DNA of 64,000 nucleotides from NCBI GenBank assembly GCA_051294375.1, contig CM119266.1, positions 3,228,030-3,292,029 of the forward strand, in the 5' to 3' direction. The notes under the pieces are model-generated. The model saw only the letters and a program-made list of their open reading frames with translations, was not told where the DNA came from and did no database searches. The DNA is from Paraspadella gotoi (taxonomy: Eukaryota; Chaetognatha). Shown piece by piece: positions 54,245-64,000 of this stretch; within the stretch, counting starts at the first letter, position 1; every line of letters begins with the position of its first letter. The translations under genes and the position numbers were made by a program.

Positions 54245-54785
54245 GCTGGTGAGGGATGCGATGAAGGAAGTGAAGAAGGGAGGAAAGAGAAGTGGGGGGA
54301 GGAAGGAGATGGGGGGAGAGATGGGTGAGGGAAGAGAATGGGGGGGGAAGAGATTGGGAGGAGGGAGAGTGGGGATGGGAAGAGATGAGGGATGGGAGAA
54401 GATGGGAAAGAGGGAGAGATGGGGTGAGGGAAGAGATGGGGGAGGGAAGAGTAATGGGAGTGAGGGAGAGATAGGGAGTGAATGGAAGAGATGGGGGATG
54501 GGAAGAGATGGGAGGAGGGATGAGATTGGGGGATGGGAGAGATGAGGGATTGGGAGAGCGATGGGAGGAGGGAGAGCATGGGTGTGAGGGAAGAAGATGG
54601 GGGAGGGAAGAAGATGGGGTGAGGGAGAGACGGGGGGATGGGAGAGATGGGAGGCAGGGAAGAATGGAGGAGTGGAGAGATGGGGGGGGAGGGAAGAGAT
54701 GGGGTAGGGAAGAGGATGGGGGATGGGAGAGATGGGGGATGGGTGAGAGATGGGAGGAGGGAAGAGAATGGTTGGGAAGGGTAAT
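54245..54785 (+). repeat. G-rich degenerate minisatellite
   Basis: About 540 bp of purine-only units such as GGGAAGAGATGGG and GGGGGATGGGAGAGATGG, with many runs of 3-6 G on the plus strand. The opposite strand gives a Pro/Ser/Leu-rich false ORF. 54790-55300 is AT-rich without a gene. Confidence 0.9.
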
Positions 54786-55303
54786 TAGGAAAAACAGCTA
54801 ATTTAAATGAAATAGAGTTGAAAAAAAAATTAAGGAAGGAAGGAATATTTTTGAGAATTAATAAGCAGAGAAAAAAAGACAAAAGAGCGAAAAAGCAAAA
54901 AGAAATAAATTGGAAGATCAATAAAGTGTAAAGAAAGCAGAGAGGAAGTAAAAAAGGAAGTTTGTATAGCGAATTTACTAAAAAATATGCTAATTTAAAG
55001 AACCCAACTTAAAACTTAGAAAGAAAGAAGTAGAATGCATAAATAAAAACGAATAAAAGAAAAAATCAAATAAAACGTAAAAATAAAATGGAGCAATGAA
55101 CAATATAACACGGAAATATAAAAAAAGTTAAAAAAGCGCGAGAGAATAAAAAAGAGCAGAAAAAAGCAAAGCGGAAGTAAAACAAGAAGAAAAAAAAAGG
55201 GAGAAATAAAAAAGTTGACGACTCGAATCAAAATTCGCGTCTTTTCTCATAAAAACTGCGAGAGAAAGAAAGAGTGAGATTTTTTTTGTGAGACGGGCTA
55301 AAC

Positions 55304-55778
55304 CTCTTTCTTTCTTTCTTTCTTTCCTTCTTTNNNNNNNNNNNNNNNNNNNNNNNNNNNNNNNNNNNNNNNNNNNNNNNNNNNNNNNNNNNNNNNNNNN
55401 NNNNNNNNNNNNNNNNNNNNNNNNNNNNNNNNNNNNNNNNNNNNNNNNNNNNNNNNNNNNNNNNNNNNNNNNNNNNNNNNNNNNNNNNNNNNNNNNNNNN
55501 NNNNNNNNNNNNNNNNNNNNNNNNNNNNNNNNNNNNNNNNNNNNNNNNNNNNNNNNNNNNNNNNNNNNNNNNNNNNNNNNNNNNNNNNNNNNNNNNNNNN
55601 NNNNNNNNNNNNNNNNNNNNNNNNNNNNNNNNNNNNNNNNNNNNNNNNNNNNNNNNNNNNNNNNNNNNNNNNNNNNNNNNNNNNNNNNNNNNNNNNNNNN
55701 NNNNNNNNNNNNNNNNNNNNNNNNNNNNNNNNNNNNNNNNNNNNNNNNNNNNNNNNNNNNNNNNNNNNNNNNNNNNNA

Positions 55779-55810
<32 letters not shown>
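55304..55810. repeat. (CTTT)n / (GAAA)n flanking a 444-bp gap
   Basis: TTTC repeats run into the gap on the left (55334) while GAAA repeats leave it on the right (55777-55810). The two sides are reverse complements, so the gap may hide an inverted-repeat junction. Confidence 0.85.
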
Positions 55811-56191
55811 GAGATGAACGGAGAAGTAAAGTAGTGTTGAAGAAAACAAATATAACAAAATAAAATGTAATGTTCTATTCACTATTTTCCGAGAATGCCC
55901 CATTTCTGTGCCTAATCCTTTACTGTTATCCTCATCCAAATTCCTCACCTAACTCATGACCTGAATCCCTAACCTATTATCTATCCCTATTCCACTAACT
56001 TAATTTTTAAACCTAAAAACAATATTTATAACTTAATTATTAATTAAAGCTGAAATGTGGCACTTTTGGAGAATATGACTAAATAGCACTTTCAAAAAAA
56101 AATAAATAAATTATTTGAAAAATAAAGACAAAGAGAAGACAGAGAAAAATAAAAGAGAAGAAGAACAAAAAATATGATGGGGAAAGGAAAG

Positions 56192-56195
<4 letters not shown>

Positions 56196-56247
<52 letters not shown>
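56196..56247. repeat. (GA)n microsatellite
   Basis: About 50 bp of GA. The preceding 55815-56190 is AT-rich with no gene. Confidence 0.95.
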
Positions 56248-56248
<1 letters not shown>

Positions 56249-56305
56249 CCTCATTTCTATTTCGCCTTCAGATTCCAAACGAGGAATCGATTCTTTTTTA
56301 GGTTC

Positions 56306-56650
56306 AACGCACTCGCTCTCTCGATTCGTCTCTTTTCACTCGCTCTCTCGATTCGTCTCTTTTCACTCGCTCTCTCACTCAACTCTCTCGGATTTCCTTA
56401 CTTATATACTACCTGCTTCTTGATTCTCTCGTTTCTGCGCATCTCCAATCGAATTCCTCTCTTTTCACTCTCTCTCTTGATTCCTCTCTTTTTAAACTCC
56501 ATCTCTCGATTTCCATCTCTTTCCACTTCGGCTCACTCTCTTATTCTCTTTTTCACTCGCCATCTCAATCGATTTCCATCCTCTTTCACTCCGCTCTCAC
56601 ATCGATTCCTCTCTTTTCACTCGCCAATCTCTCGACTGTCTCTTTTTCAC
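56306..56650. repeat. Degenerate ~27-bp tandem repeat
   Basis: Units of the form CTCTCGATTCGTCTCTTTTC followed by ACTCGCT. They are regular at 56310-56380 and then increasingly indel-laden to 56650, just before the 400-bp gap at 56733. Confidence 0.8.
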
Positions 56651-57132
56651 ATCTTTCACCACTCTCATTTTTACACACTGTACTTTTCTCTCCCCCGATG
56701 TATTTCAGCAGATTCACGCAGTCGTTAATGAANNNNNNNNNNNNNNNNNNNNNNNNNNNNNNNNNNNNNNNNNNNNNNNNNNNNNNNNNNNNNNNNNNNN
56801 NNNNNNNNNNNNNNNNNNNNNNNNNNNNNNNNNNNNNNNNNNNNNNNNNNNNNNNNNNNNNNNNNNNNNNNNNNNNNNNNNNNNNNNNNNNNNNNNNNNN
56901 NNNNNNNNNNNNNNNNNNNNNNNNNNNNNNNNNNNNNNNNNNNNNNNNNNNNNNNNNNNNNNNNNNNNNNNNNNNNNNNNNNNNNNNNNNNNNNNNNNNN
57001 NNNNNNNNNNNNNNNNNNNNNNNNNNNNNNNNNNNNNNNNNNNNNNNNNNNNNNNNNNNNNNNNNNNNNNNNNNNNNNNNNNNNNNNNNNNNNNNNNNNN
57101 NNNNNNNNNNNNNNNNNNNNNNNNNNNNNNNN

Positions 57133-58900
57133 AGAAATCTGTAAGGTGTAAGGTAAACTTCTCACGATATTTTTAGTAAAAAAAAATGTAGAGATCAACG
57201 GATGAAAATAATTAAACGTTGGCCGAAGCAAAATTTATAACGAGTCGAAAACCCATTAATGCAGCTTAAAACGAAAAATCATAACAATGAAAAAGAATGT
57301 ACAAAAATTGGAAAAAATAAATGGGTGAGGTTACGTTGCGGTCGTCTTCGTCATCGTCGTCATCGTCGTTGTCGTGATTCGTACCACTACATGAAAAGCT
57401 TGATAGTTTTTGTCTCTTTTATTGTAACCAATGGTTACTAACCATAAACATTTAGTTTTCCTTTTTCTTACCATTTCTTTCATAGAATCTCTCTCCTTTT
57501 TCATTCACGTTTCACGTTCATTTGTTTTTTCATATTTTTTAGCCTCAAGAGAAAACGATGTGCGGTCATCATTGACCGAATTAACTCAAAGTGGCGCCCA
57601 CTAGCGTCTCAAATCCCGACCGCGCCCACACCAGTTCTACAAAAATCGCCCACTCCGGTTCTAACGGTTCTAACGCGAAGACTCTTGGCTCGATGAAGCC
57701 CCACATTGGTTTGGTCTATAAATTGTTATTCTTTTTTTTCAAAAGCACATAAATTAATTAATTAATTAACCAAGCAACGGGAATATTTCAAAGGAACTAG
57801 TCCACAACTAAATCTGCTGAATTCTTCTTCTCCATTCTTTTCCCACAATCCGGCTTTCTTTTTCTCCCGCCAGGGTTTTCTGCCTCGCTTCCCCTAATTT
57901 CATTGGTCGAGGACAAAATCTCCCATAAACAAAAGATACAGTAAACTCTGTCTATGAAAACAATCACAAAATTTAACGAGTACAGAGAGAAGGCAACTAA
58001 TTCAGTGAGTTGCCTTTTCACTGCTCGGCGGTTACTCGCGTCGCGTCTCCGTTTGAGTCACTTTTAGTTGGTCGGACTGTTTAATTATTTGTCAGTATGT
58101 CCATCCGTCTGTCTTTTCTACTTATTCTTTAAATTTCCATAACTCTGATAATAATGAATAGATTTGATAGAGAGGTGATATGTATACCTAGGCGAATTCT
58201 GGTAGATCATGAAAAAATAAATAAAAAATATTATTATAAGATTTCCAAATTTTTATGTTTTATTGGTTAAACACTATAAAAATTATGATATGATGATGAT
58301 GATGATGATTTTTAAGGGTTTAACCCACTGATCATCAAAATATTTAAAAACGAATTATACTTTTGTAGACAACTTTTGTTTTCATTGCCTATGTATTAAT
58401 AAATATTTAAATGCTTCCGAGTTTCCGATTTACTTTTGGTGGCCTGATACTCCTGCGATGCTAGTTAAAAAGGTGATAGTAAATATTGATTAAGTATATG
58501 ATGGACAAATGAATTTTATATTACAAAACTCCTAATGATAAAAAGTGATCAATTTTGGCCCGCCTTAATGTATAATATGAGATGCTTTATGTGCATATGT
58601 ACGGCCCAGCACGTTGAAATTGATATTTCTTGTTTTATTGTCATTAAAATAAGTAAAACTGTTCCGCGTGCTTAGTCCAGGCGAAGTTTGTGAGAAACTC
58701 AAAACGTCGGGACTGTCCGATCGTCCGAAGGCAGCACTGCGATCGCCAACTCAAGCTCAATGTGATAAATCTAAGCGACTTACTAACCTATATGTTTTAT
58801 CAGTGATTTGTTTTATAAACTATATAATGTAACTAAGGAGCGACGATCAAATGGGATCTGTCATTGCAACAATGAAAGAGTCATTTAATCGCTGAGCGAA
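57133..58900. other. Intergenic, no gene seen
   Basis: AT-rich DNA with a short TCGTCATCGTCG run (57347-57372), a GATGAT run (58291-58309) and, near 58432-58470, a weak relative of the 0.63-kb repeat at 27889. Around 58062-58120 is a GTCC-bearing segment resembling the window ends. Confidence 0.55.
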
Positions 58901-58906
58901 ATGAGG

Positions 58907-58989
58907 AAGACGACGACGATGATGACGACGACGACGACGACGACGACGACGATCGAAGGATTAGAGCAAAAATTAATTTATTGCGACGA

Positions 58990-59025
<36 letters not shown>
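58907..59025. repeat. (GAC)n then (GA)n microsatellites
   Basis: GAC run 58907-58953 and GA run 58993-59025. Confidence 0.93.
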
Positions 59026-59027
<2 letters not shown>

Positions 59028-59311
59028 CTCAGAACGAAATGAAAGAAGAAAATCAATAAGTCAGATTTGGCAAATTTTTGACAAAATTCTCATCTTGAGA
59101 GAAAGGATACAGATTTAGTGAAAAAAATTAGGAAGTTAATGATTAATACATAAGAAGATTTGAAGAAATAAAACAATTAGATTTATTTACAATATCAAAT
59201 TTACGATATCAAATTCGAGTCGAGAAAGAAAAAAAAGGGAGTTCCTCTTTAATATTTGATGTTCTTGTGACAAGAAGCTGCCAGAAGGTTGATTAGATAG
59301 AATTCCCGGTT

Positions 59312-59312
<1 letters not shown>

Positions 59313-59362
<50 letters not shown>

Positions 59363-59388
59363 GAGAGAGCAGAGAGAGAGAGAGAGTG
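59313..59388. repeat. (GA)n microsatellite
   Basis: About 75 bp of GA. It is followed to 59860 by AT-rich DNA with many TTAATTAA-type palindromes and no gene. Confidence 0.93.
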
Positions 59389-59859
59389 AAAATTGACAAT
59401 GTTAAAATTTGATGGAAAATAAAAGTTTTTTCGAAAGCAAAAATAATGATAAGTAATTATTTTGATTTCAACAACGCTTCAAGCATAGAGCAAGAAGGGA
59501 AATAAACAAGATTGAGCAAACAATGCCGGATCTGCCCACGATCATTAGCGGTAAGCAGCTGATAAGATAATTAATTTATTAATTAATAAATTTAACAATT
59601 ATTTAATTAATATTATTTTTTTTTATTCGAGTCAAAAACGTTTTTCACTTTGTCTCGCCTCTAAATCACAAAACAACAATCTCGATCACAAAAATAATTA
59701 ATAAATTAATTAACTACAAAATAATTAATTAATAATTAATTAATTACTTAATTATATTTTATTAGTAATTCATTAAGGCAGCTTGAATTTACAGTTACAT
59801 AAAAGATAAGAGCTTAAACCTATAGTGAAATACATTTTTTGTTTTTACCATTTTAACTC

Positions 59860-60145
59860 ATTTCCACTTGGACGATTCCATCGAAACTTGATTTCCAGCT
59901 CAATCACACACTTTCCTACCCACATTCAAAATTTCAAGTCAATCGCCCCATATACTCATAAGTAATTGACTAATTGACTTTCAAAGCTAGAGCTACGGAC
60001 GGACAGACAGACAGACAGACAGATAGACAGACGGACATCAATTTCTCTGCGTAATTTCTGTCATGATCAGTCTCTTACAGACAAGATTTTAGGGTTTGGA
60101 CCGACGGACCGACAAAGTGGATTATAGAGCCGGAATGTGCTGTAA
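59860..60145 (-). repeat. Dispersed element B, copy 2 (inverted)
   Basis: Reverse-complement counterpart of 22145-22460: TTCCACTTGGACGATTCCAT, TCCAGCTCAATCACACACTT, CTACCCACATTCAAAATTTC, TAAGTAATTGACTAATTGAC, a GACAGACAGACA run (60000-60034), GACAAGATTTTAGGGTTTGG and ACCGACAAAGTGG. It lacks the perfect hairpin of copy 1. Confidence 0.75.
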
Positions 60146-60670
60146 GCATAAAAATATATATAAATATTTATAAATGTTTTTTGTATTTCAACGGAAACTA
60201 CTTTCTGAACTGCTTTGCCACAAGGTCAGGCGAATTTCAAAACTTGCAAATCGAGGAAGAAAAAAAAATTCTGGATTTTGAATACAGGAAAAAAAATCTT
60301 TGAATTCTGAAATTTTAAATTAGTTTAAATTGTGCAATATACATATTCATAGATTTTTGTTGTCTGTTTTACAAAAAGAAAAAGTTTAATTACACTCGTC
60401 GCATAAACGTAAAACAAACAAACAAAATTTAAAGCTCAAGAAATCTGTCAAGGATTTTTTAAATTTTTGTTTGATTTCTTCGTAAGCGAACTGAGAAGGA
60501 CTTATAGACGAAGGGATGAAGCGATGAACAGACAAATGGACGGACGAACAAACGTAAGAACAGGCTGACGGTCGGACGGACGGACGAGACTTAAAAGTTT
60601 TACGAGGTCGTTTTCAAAACTGAAGACTGAAGGACATTTTCGCCTTGAGTGAATAACGCGCTAAGACGAG
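60146..60670. other. Intergenic with a GACGGACGGACG run
   Basis: AT-rich sequence. GGACGGACGAAC and GGTCGGACGGACGGACGAG occur at 60538-60591. No gene seen. Confidence 0.6.
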
Positions 60671-60684
60671 GAAACTGCGATAAA

Positions 60685-60686
<2 letters not shown>

Positions 60687-60720
<34 letters not shown>

Positions 60721-60721
60721 G

Positions 60722-60770
<49 letters not shown>
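60687..60770. repeat. (GA)n microsatellite
   Basis: Two GA runs separated by a short GAAGAAAGAGG interruption. They are followed by TTCACCTCACATTT-type short repeats to 60880. Confidence 0.93.
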
Positions 60771-60772
<2 letters not shown>

Positions 60773-60899
60773 GTTGGGGCCAAAGCTTTCAGCTCGATCG
60801 TCCTTTCACTTCACATTTACCTCCTTTATTTTCACCTCACATTTTCACCTCATATTTCTACCTCACACTTTCACCCCGTCCTATTTGCTACCAATTTCT

Positions 60900-62350
60900 G
60901 TGAACTTACCCCAAGCCTTAGTGCACAATCACATTGTGGATAACTTATGTATTATGTAATCTTAAAAACCAGTATTATATTACATATTTTTAGCCTTATG
61001 TTTTAAAGTTTTTCCCGTTTTTCCCGCCATTTTTTTCAACCTCGGCGTTTAGCCAATTTAGTCGCATCTTTCGTTTTAATTTTTTCCCAATTTCGAGCAA
61101 GGAAACTCATGCAGCGCGATGAGTCAGGAGGGCAACAAGGAAGCCAAGTTGGATGAGTGCAGATGAGCGGATCGTAGGGACAATGAGGTAGGTGGCGCCG
61201 CTCGCATCGAAGAGACTCTCCGAGCACTTGGTGAAAGATAAAATCAATATAATTATATTCTTTAATTATAGATAAATTGTTCCATTTTTTGCCAATCTAT
61301 AGAAAATGATTTTGCAAAACAGAACCCCTGTCGCGCCGCATTATCCTCGACCCAGGAACAAGGAACTATCAGACACCAGAGTAACTGGTGAATATCAGCA
61401 TTGACAGCTAATTCCAATGCTGATAAGCTCGTGTTATTCCAGCGGACACCCTTGGGTTAACAATAAGGCACCGATATGAGTCGAAGAAATGACAGCATCC
61501 AAAGGCCCCAGGCTCCCGGTGGCAGGATTACAGGAGGGCGCCGGACCCCCCACCTGATAGTAAGGGCATTTATTGGATAACAATTTCTTTATGAAAATAA
61601 TAAAGATCAAGTGATTGGAGGTTAAAAACAAAATCCCTATATTAGACATAATTATAACATTATTTCATTAATATTATTTTTATTATTATTATTATTATTA
61701 TTACTACATTATTAAATATTAGAATGTAAAGCCGAACACAGCATAACTAAATTTTTTCTTTAAAGATATTTTTATATCCCTGGCTCAAACTGGAAAAAAG
61801 ATCAATAGCCGACAAAGACCGAAGACCACAAAAATAACAGAATATAACAGAACACTTTGGAGAATAAAACAGAACACAATGCAACTCAACACGATACAAA
61901 TCACAATAGGACGTTATCCATTCGGCCAAAATCTCTTCTCCTCTCGGCCCTATTTTCCAAAAGCGCCCCTATTGAGCTTAAATTCAGAATTAATATAGTT
62001 TTTAAGTTTTAAAAGTAAGTTTAAGGTTGGGATAAATATTATGTCAGGATTTAAATTGAGGATTAATTAATTAATTGATTAATTAAAAAATTAAGGATTA
62101 GGGTTTGAGATTAAGTTAATGTTAAGTTAGGGGTTAAATATTTGGTAAAAGATTAGTATCTGTGTATCTCAAGAGTCGAAACATGTCTTATTAATAATAT
62201 AATTCTCAGTATCAAATATTAATTTCACAGATTCGGAACAGAAATGAGGCGCTATTAGGAAACAGTGCCATTCTTACTTTTTTTTTTTTCTTCTGCAACA
62301 CAAAACGAAATCCGATGGGAAAAACCGAGCGGAAATCCCGAGGGATGATT
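60900..62350. other. Intergenic, no gene seen
   Basis: Mixed AT-rich DNA with an (ATT)n run at 61677-61702. Segments at 61080-61230 and 61320-61580 are more GC-rich and have short open frames, but I recognise no protein family and no splice-linked exons. Confidence 0.5.
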
Positions 62351-62360
62351 AGAAGCTAGT

Positions 62361-62473
62361 GATTAGAGGATGGTGATTAGAGGATGGTGATCAGAGGATG
62401 GTGATTAGAGGATGGTGATTAGAGGATGGTGATCAGAGGATGGTGATTAGAGGATGGTGATTAGAGGATGATA
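62361..62473 (+). repeat. 14-bp tandem repeat
   Basis: About eight copies of GATTAGAGGATGGT, every third to fourth unit having GATCAG instead of GATTAG. Confidence 0.93.
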
Positions 62474-62577
62474 GGGTGACTTGGGTGACGAAAGTTTTTA
62501 AAAGCCAGTTATGAAACAGTATTTCTTATTCTCCTTGCCTTTAATGATTAAAATAAAATTTACTTTTGTCTCTTCTC

Positions 62578-62610
62578 TGCTTCTCTCTCTCTTTTTCTCT
62601 CTCTCTTTTT

Positions 62611-62644
<34 letters not shown>

Positions 62645-62675
62645 TTCTCCTCTCTCTCTCTCTCTCTCTCTCTCA
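62578..62675. repeat. (CT)n microsatellite
   Basis: Impure CT tract ending in CTCAG. 62680-63560 is purine-rich and AT-rich with no gene seen. Confidence 0.93.
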
Positions 62676-63567
62676 GGCCCACTCTATCGATCCGTATTCC
62701 GGAGTGGCCGAGAAGAGAGAGAAAGAGACAAGTGTTGTGAGCAATCAGAATTGCCAATCTGCTTGCAACCAATCACTTCAAGCGCTGATTTGCGATGAGA
62801 GATCCAATGTTAAAAATGGACGGAGTAAAAAGGGAGGAAGGCGAGAAATGAAAAGGTAGAATAGAAGAAAGGAGAACGGAAAAGAAAAGGAAAGGATAAA
62901 AAAAGAAAAAAGGAAAAAAAGGAAGAGGAGAAAGAAAAGTTAAAAGGGAAGAAGAAAAAAGACAAGGGGAGAGAGAGAGAAAACGGGATCAAGAAAAAGT
63001 AGGAATTATTAAAGGTATGAGTTAAAGAGAAAAAAGTGAAAATAGAAAAAAGAACTTAAAAGAAGGAAAGAAAAGAGGAAGAGGACTAAAAATTAGGCCG
63101 TAAATGTCTGAAAAGTCCCATTTCAGCTTTAATTCCGAATTATGAAAGTTGCAAAATTACTTGTTTCAAGATTAAGATTTTAGTATAAGGATGAGGTTAG
63201 AGAAAATGATTTTGGAGCTGGTTAGGGATTAGATTCGAATTTTGGTTAGTATTAGTTTGTATTAGGAATTAGTTTGAGGGACTGATTAAAATATTTACGA
63301 AAAGATAACGGTTAGATCTTAAGGTTAAAATTATGTTCAGGGATAGGAACAGAAATGCGGCTCTTTCGAAAAATAGTGGCAAAAGTGAATTAGAAAAGGA
63401 TAAAAGCAACGGGGAGGTGAGACATGGTAAGTTTGAATTCGGGGTTAAAGGGGAAAACGTGAAGAAAAAAAAAGAAGAATGAGTTGAAAGGAAAAAAGGG
63501 GAGGATAAACATCTAATGAGGGACATAACATCGCATTGAATACGAAAAGGAGAGAAAAGGAGGAAAA

Positions 63568-63650
<83 letters not shown>

Positions 63651-63715
63651 AAGAGGAGAGAGAGAGGAGAGTGAGAGAGAGAGAGAGAGAGAGACAGGGA
63701 GAAAAAGGGAGAGAG
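63568..63715. repeat. (GA)n microsatellite
   Basis: About 145 bp of GA repeats with minor interruptions. Confidence 0.95.
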
Positions 63716-63919
63716 ATTAAAACAATAAAAGAAAGAAAACAAGGAACGGTTATTCCAAGGTGTTGCGCCGCATTACTTTTCTTTTTACTTATCATGTCAT
63801 TTATTCCTCATAGTTTATAAGATTTCTTTAAAAACAAAAGGAGGCGCCAGTAGTCGCTTAGATTTGATTTTTAACAAATGAGCAACAAACTATAGGCTAG
63901 TTATAAGCATTTTTAACAT

Positions 63920-64000
63920 AAGTGGAACAGACTGACGGACAGACATGCCGACGGACCGACCGACCGAAAAGTGACTTAAAGAGTTGCTCCGTGAATACTC
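63920..64000 (-). repeat. Dispersed repeat end, inverted relative to 357-425
   Basis: GACTGACGGACAGACATGCC, GACGGACCGACCGACCG and AAAAGTGACTTAAAGAG. Its reverse complement matches the block near 385-412. It continues beyond the window. Confidence 0.6.

Noticed and set aside
54241-54921. 226-codon Pro/Ser/Leu-rich minus-strand frame
   Set aside because: It is the complement of the G-rich minisatellite, with no signal or domain.
61036-61649. Possible LTR or gene fragments with GC-rich open frames
   Set aside because: No paired terminal repeats, primer-binding site, polyprotein motif or splice-linked exon could be seen.

Overview
This window is nuclear DNA from an intron-rich invertebrate, most likely an arthropod. 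The evidence is spliced genes with GT-AG introns, very abundant (CT)n/(GA)n and other microsatellites, noisy satellite arrays, and a gene promoter with an arthropod-style initiator (TCAGT) 31 bp below a TATA-like box. It is a draft scaffold with 16 N-gaps, most of them in or beside repeats, and several structures look like assembly artefacts. I cannot name the species.

Layout. 1-17.0 kb holds no gene I can support. It contains CT/GA tracts, two blocks of one 28-bp satellite (2.67-4.16 and 8.78-9.80 kb), a microsatellite-poor segment of different texture (6.65-8.6 kb), and 15-bp and 14-bp tandem repeats cut by gaps. 17.1-32.2 kb is the gene island. It has (i) a 12-exon plus-strand ionotropic glutamate receptor (17133-25569) that I could splice completely: 475 aa, a signal peptide followed directly by the ligand-binding domain, with no amino-terminal domain; (ii) a convergent minus-strand secreted double-Kazal protease inhibitor (27049-26274); and (iii) a minus-strand M17 (leucine aminopeptidase) family gene resembling C. 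elegans W07G4.4 (32144-29405), whose central metal-binding exons are not visible. Between (ii) and (iii) lies a diverged tandem duplication of a ~0.63-kb repeat.

33.4-35.3 kb is a near-perfect ~0.98-kb-arm palindrome centred on a GA/CT junction. 38.8-52.9 kb is a direct duplication with a ~6.9-kb period. Copy 2 differs from copy 1 mostly by single-base indels, and each copy carries a ~1.7-kb array of a self-complementary ~20-bp satellite. Each copy also has an RFX X-box-like site just upstream of a possible first exon. 53-64 kb is repeats and AT-rich sequence without a supportable gene.

The three clear genes do not form an obvious pathway. They encode a ligand-gated channel, a secreted serine-protease inhibitor and a predicted intracellular peptidase. 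Four or more copies of one dispersed element (A), two copies of a second (B) with tetranucleotide runs, and an intronic foldback show that mobile or repetitive DNA has invaded both the intergenic regions and the receptor's introns.
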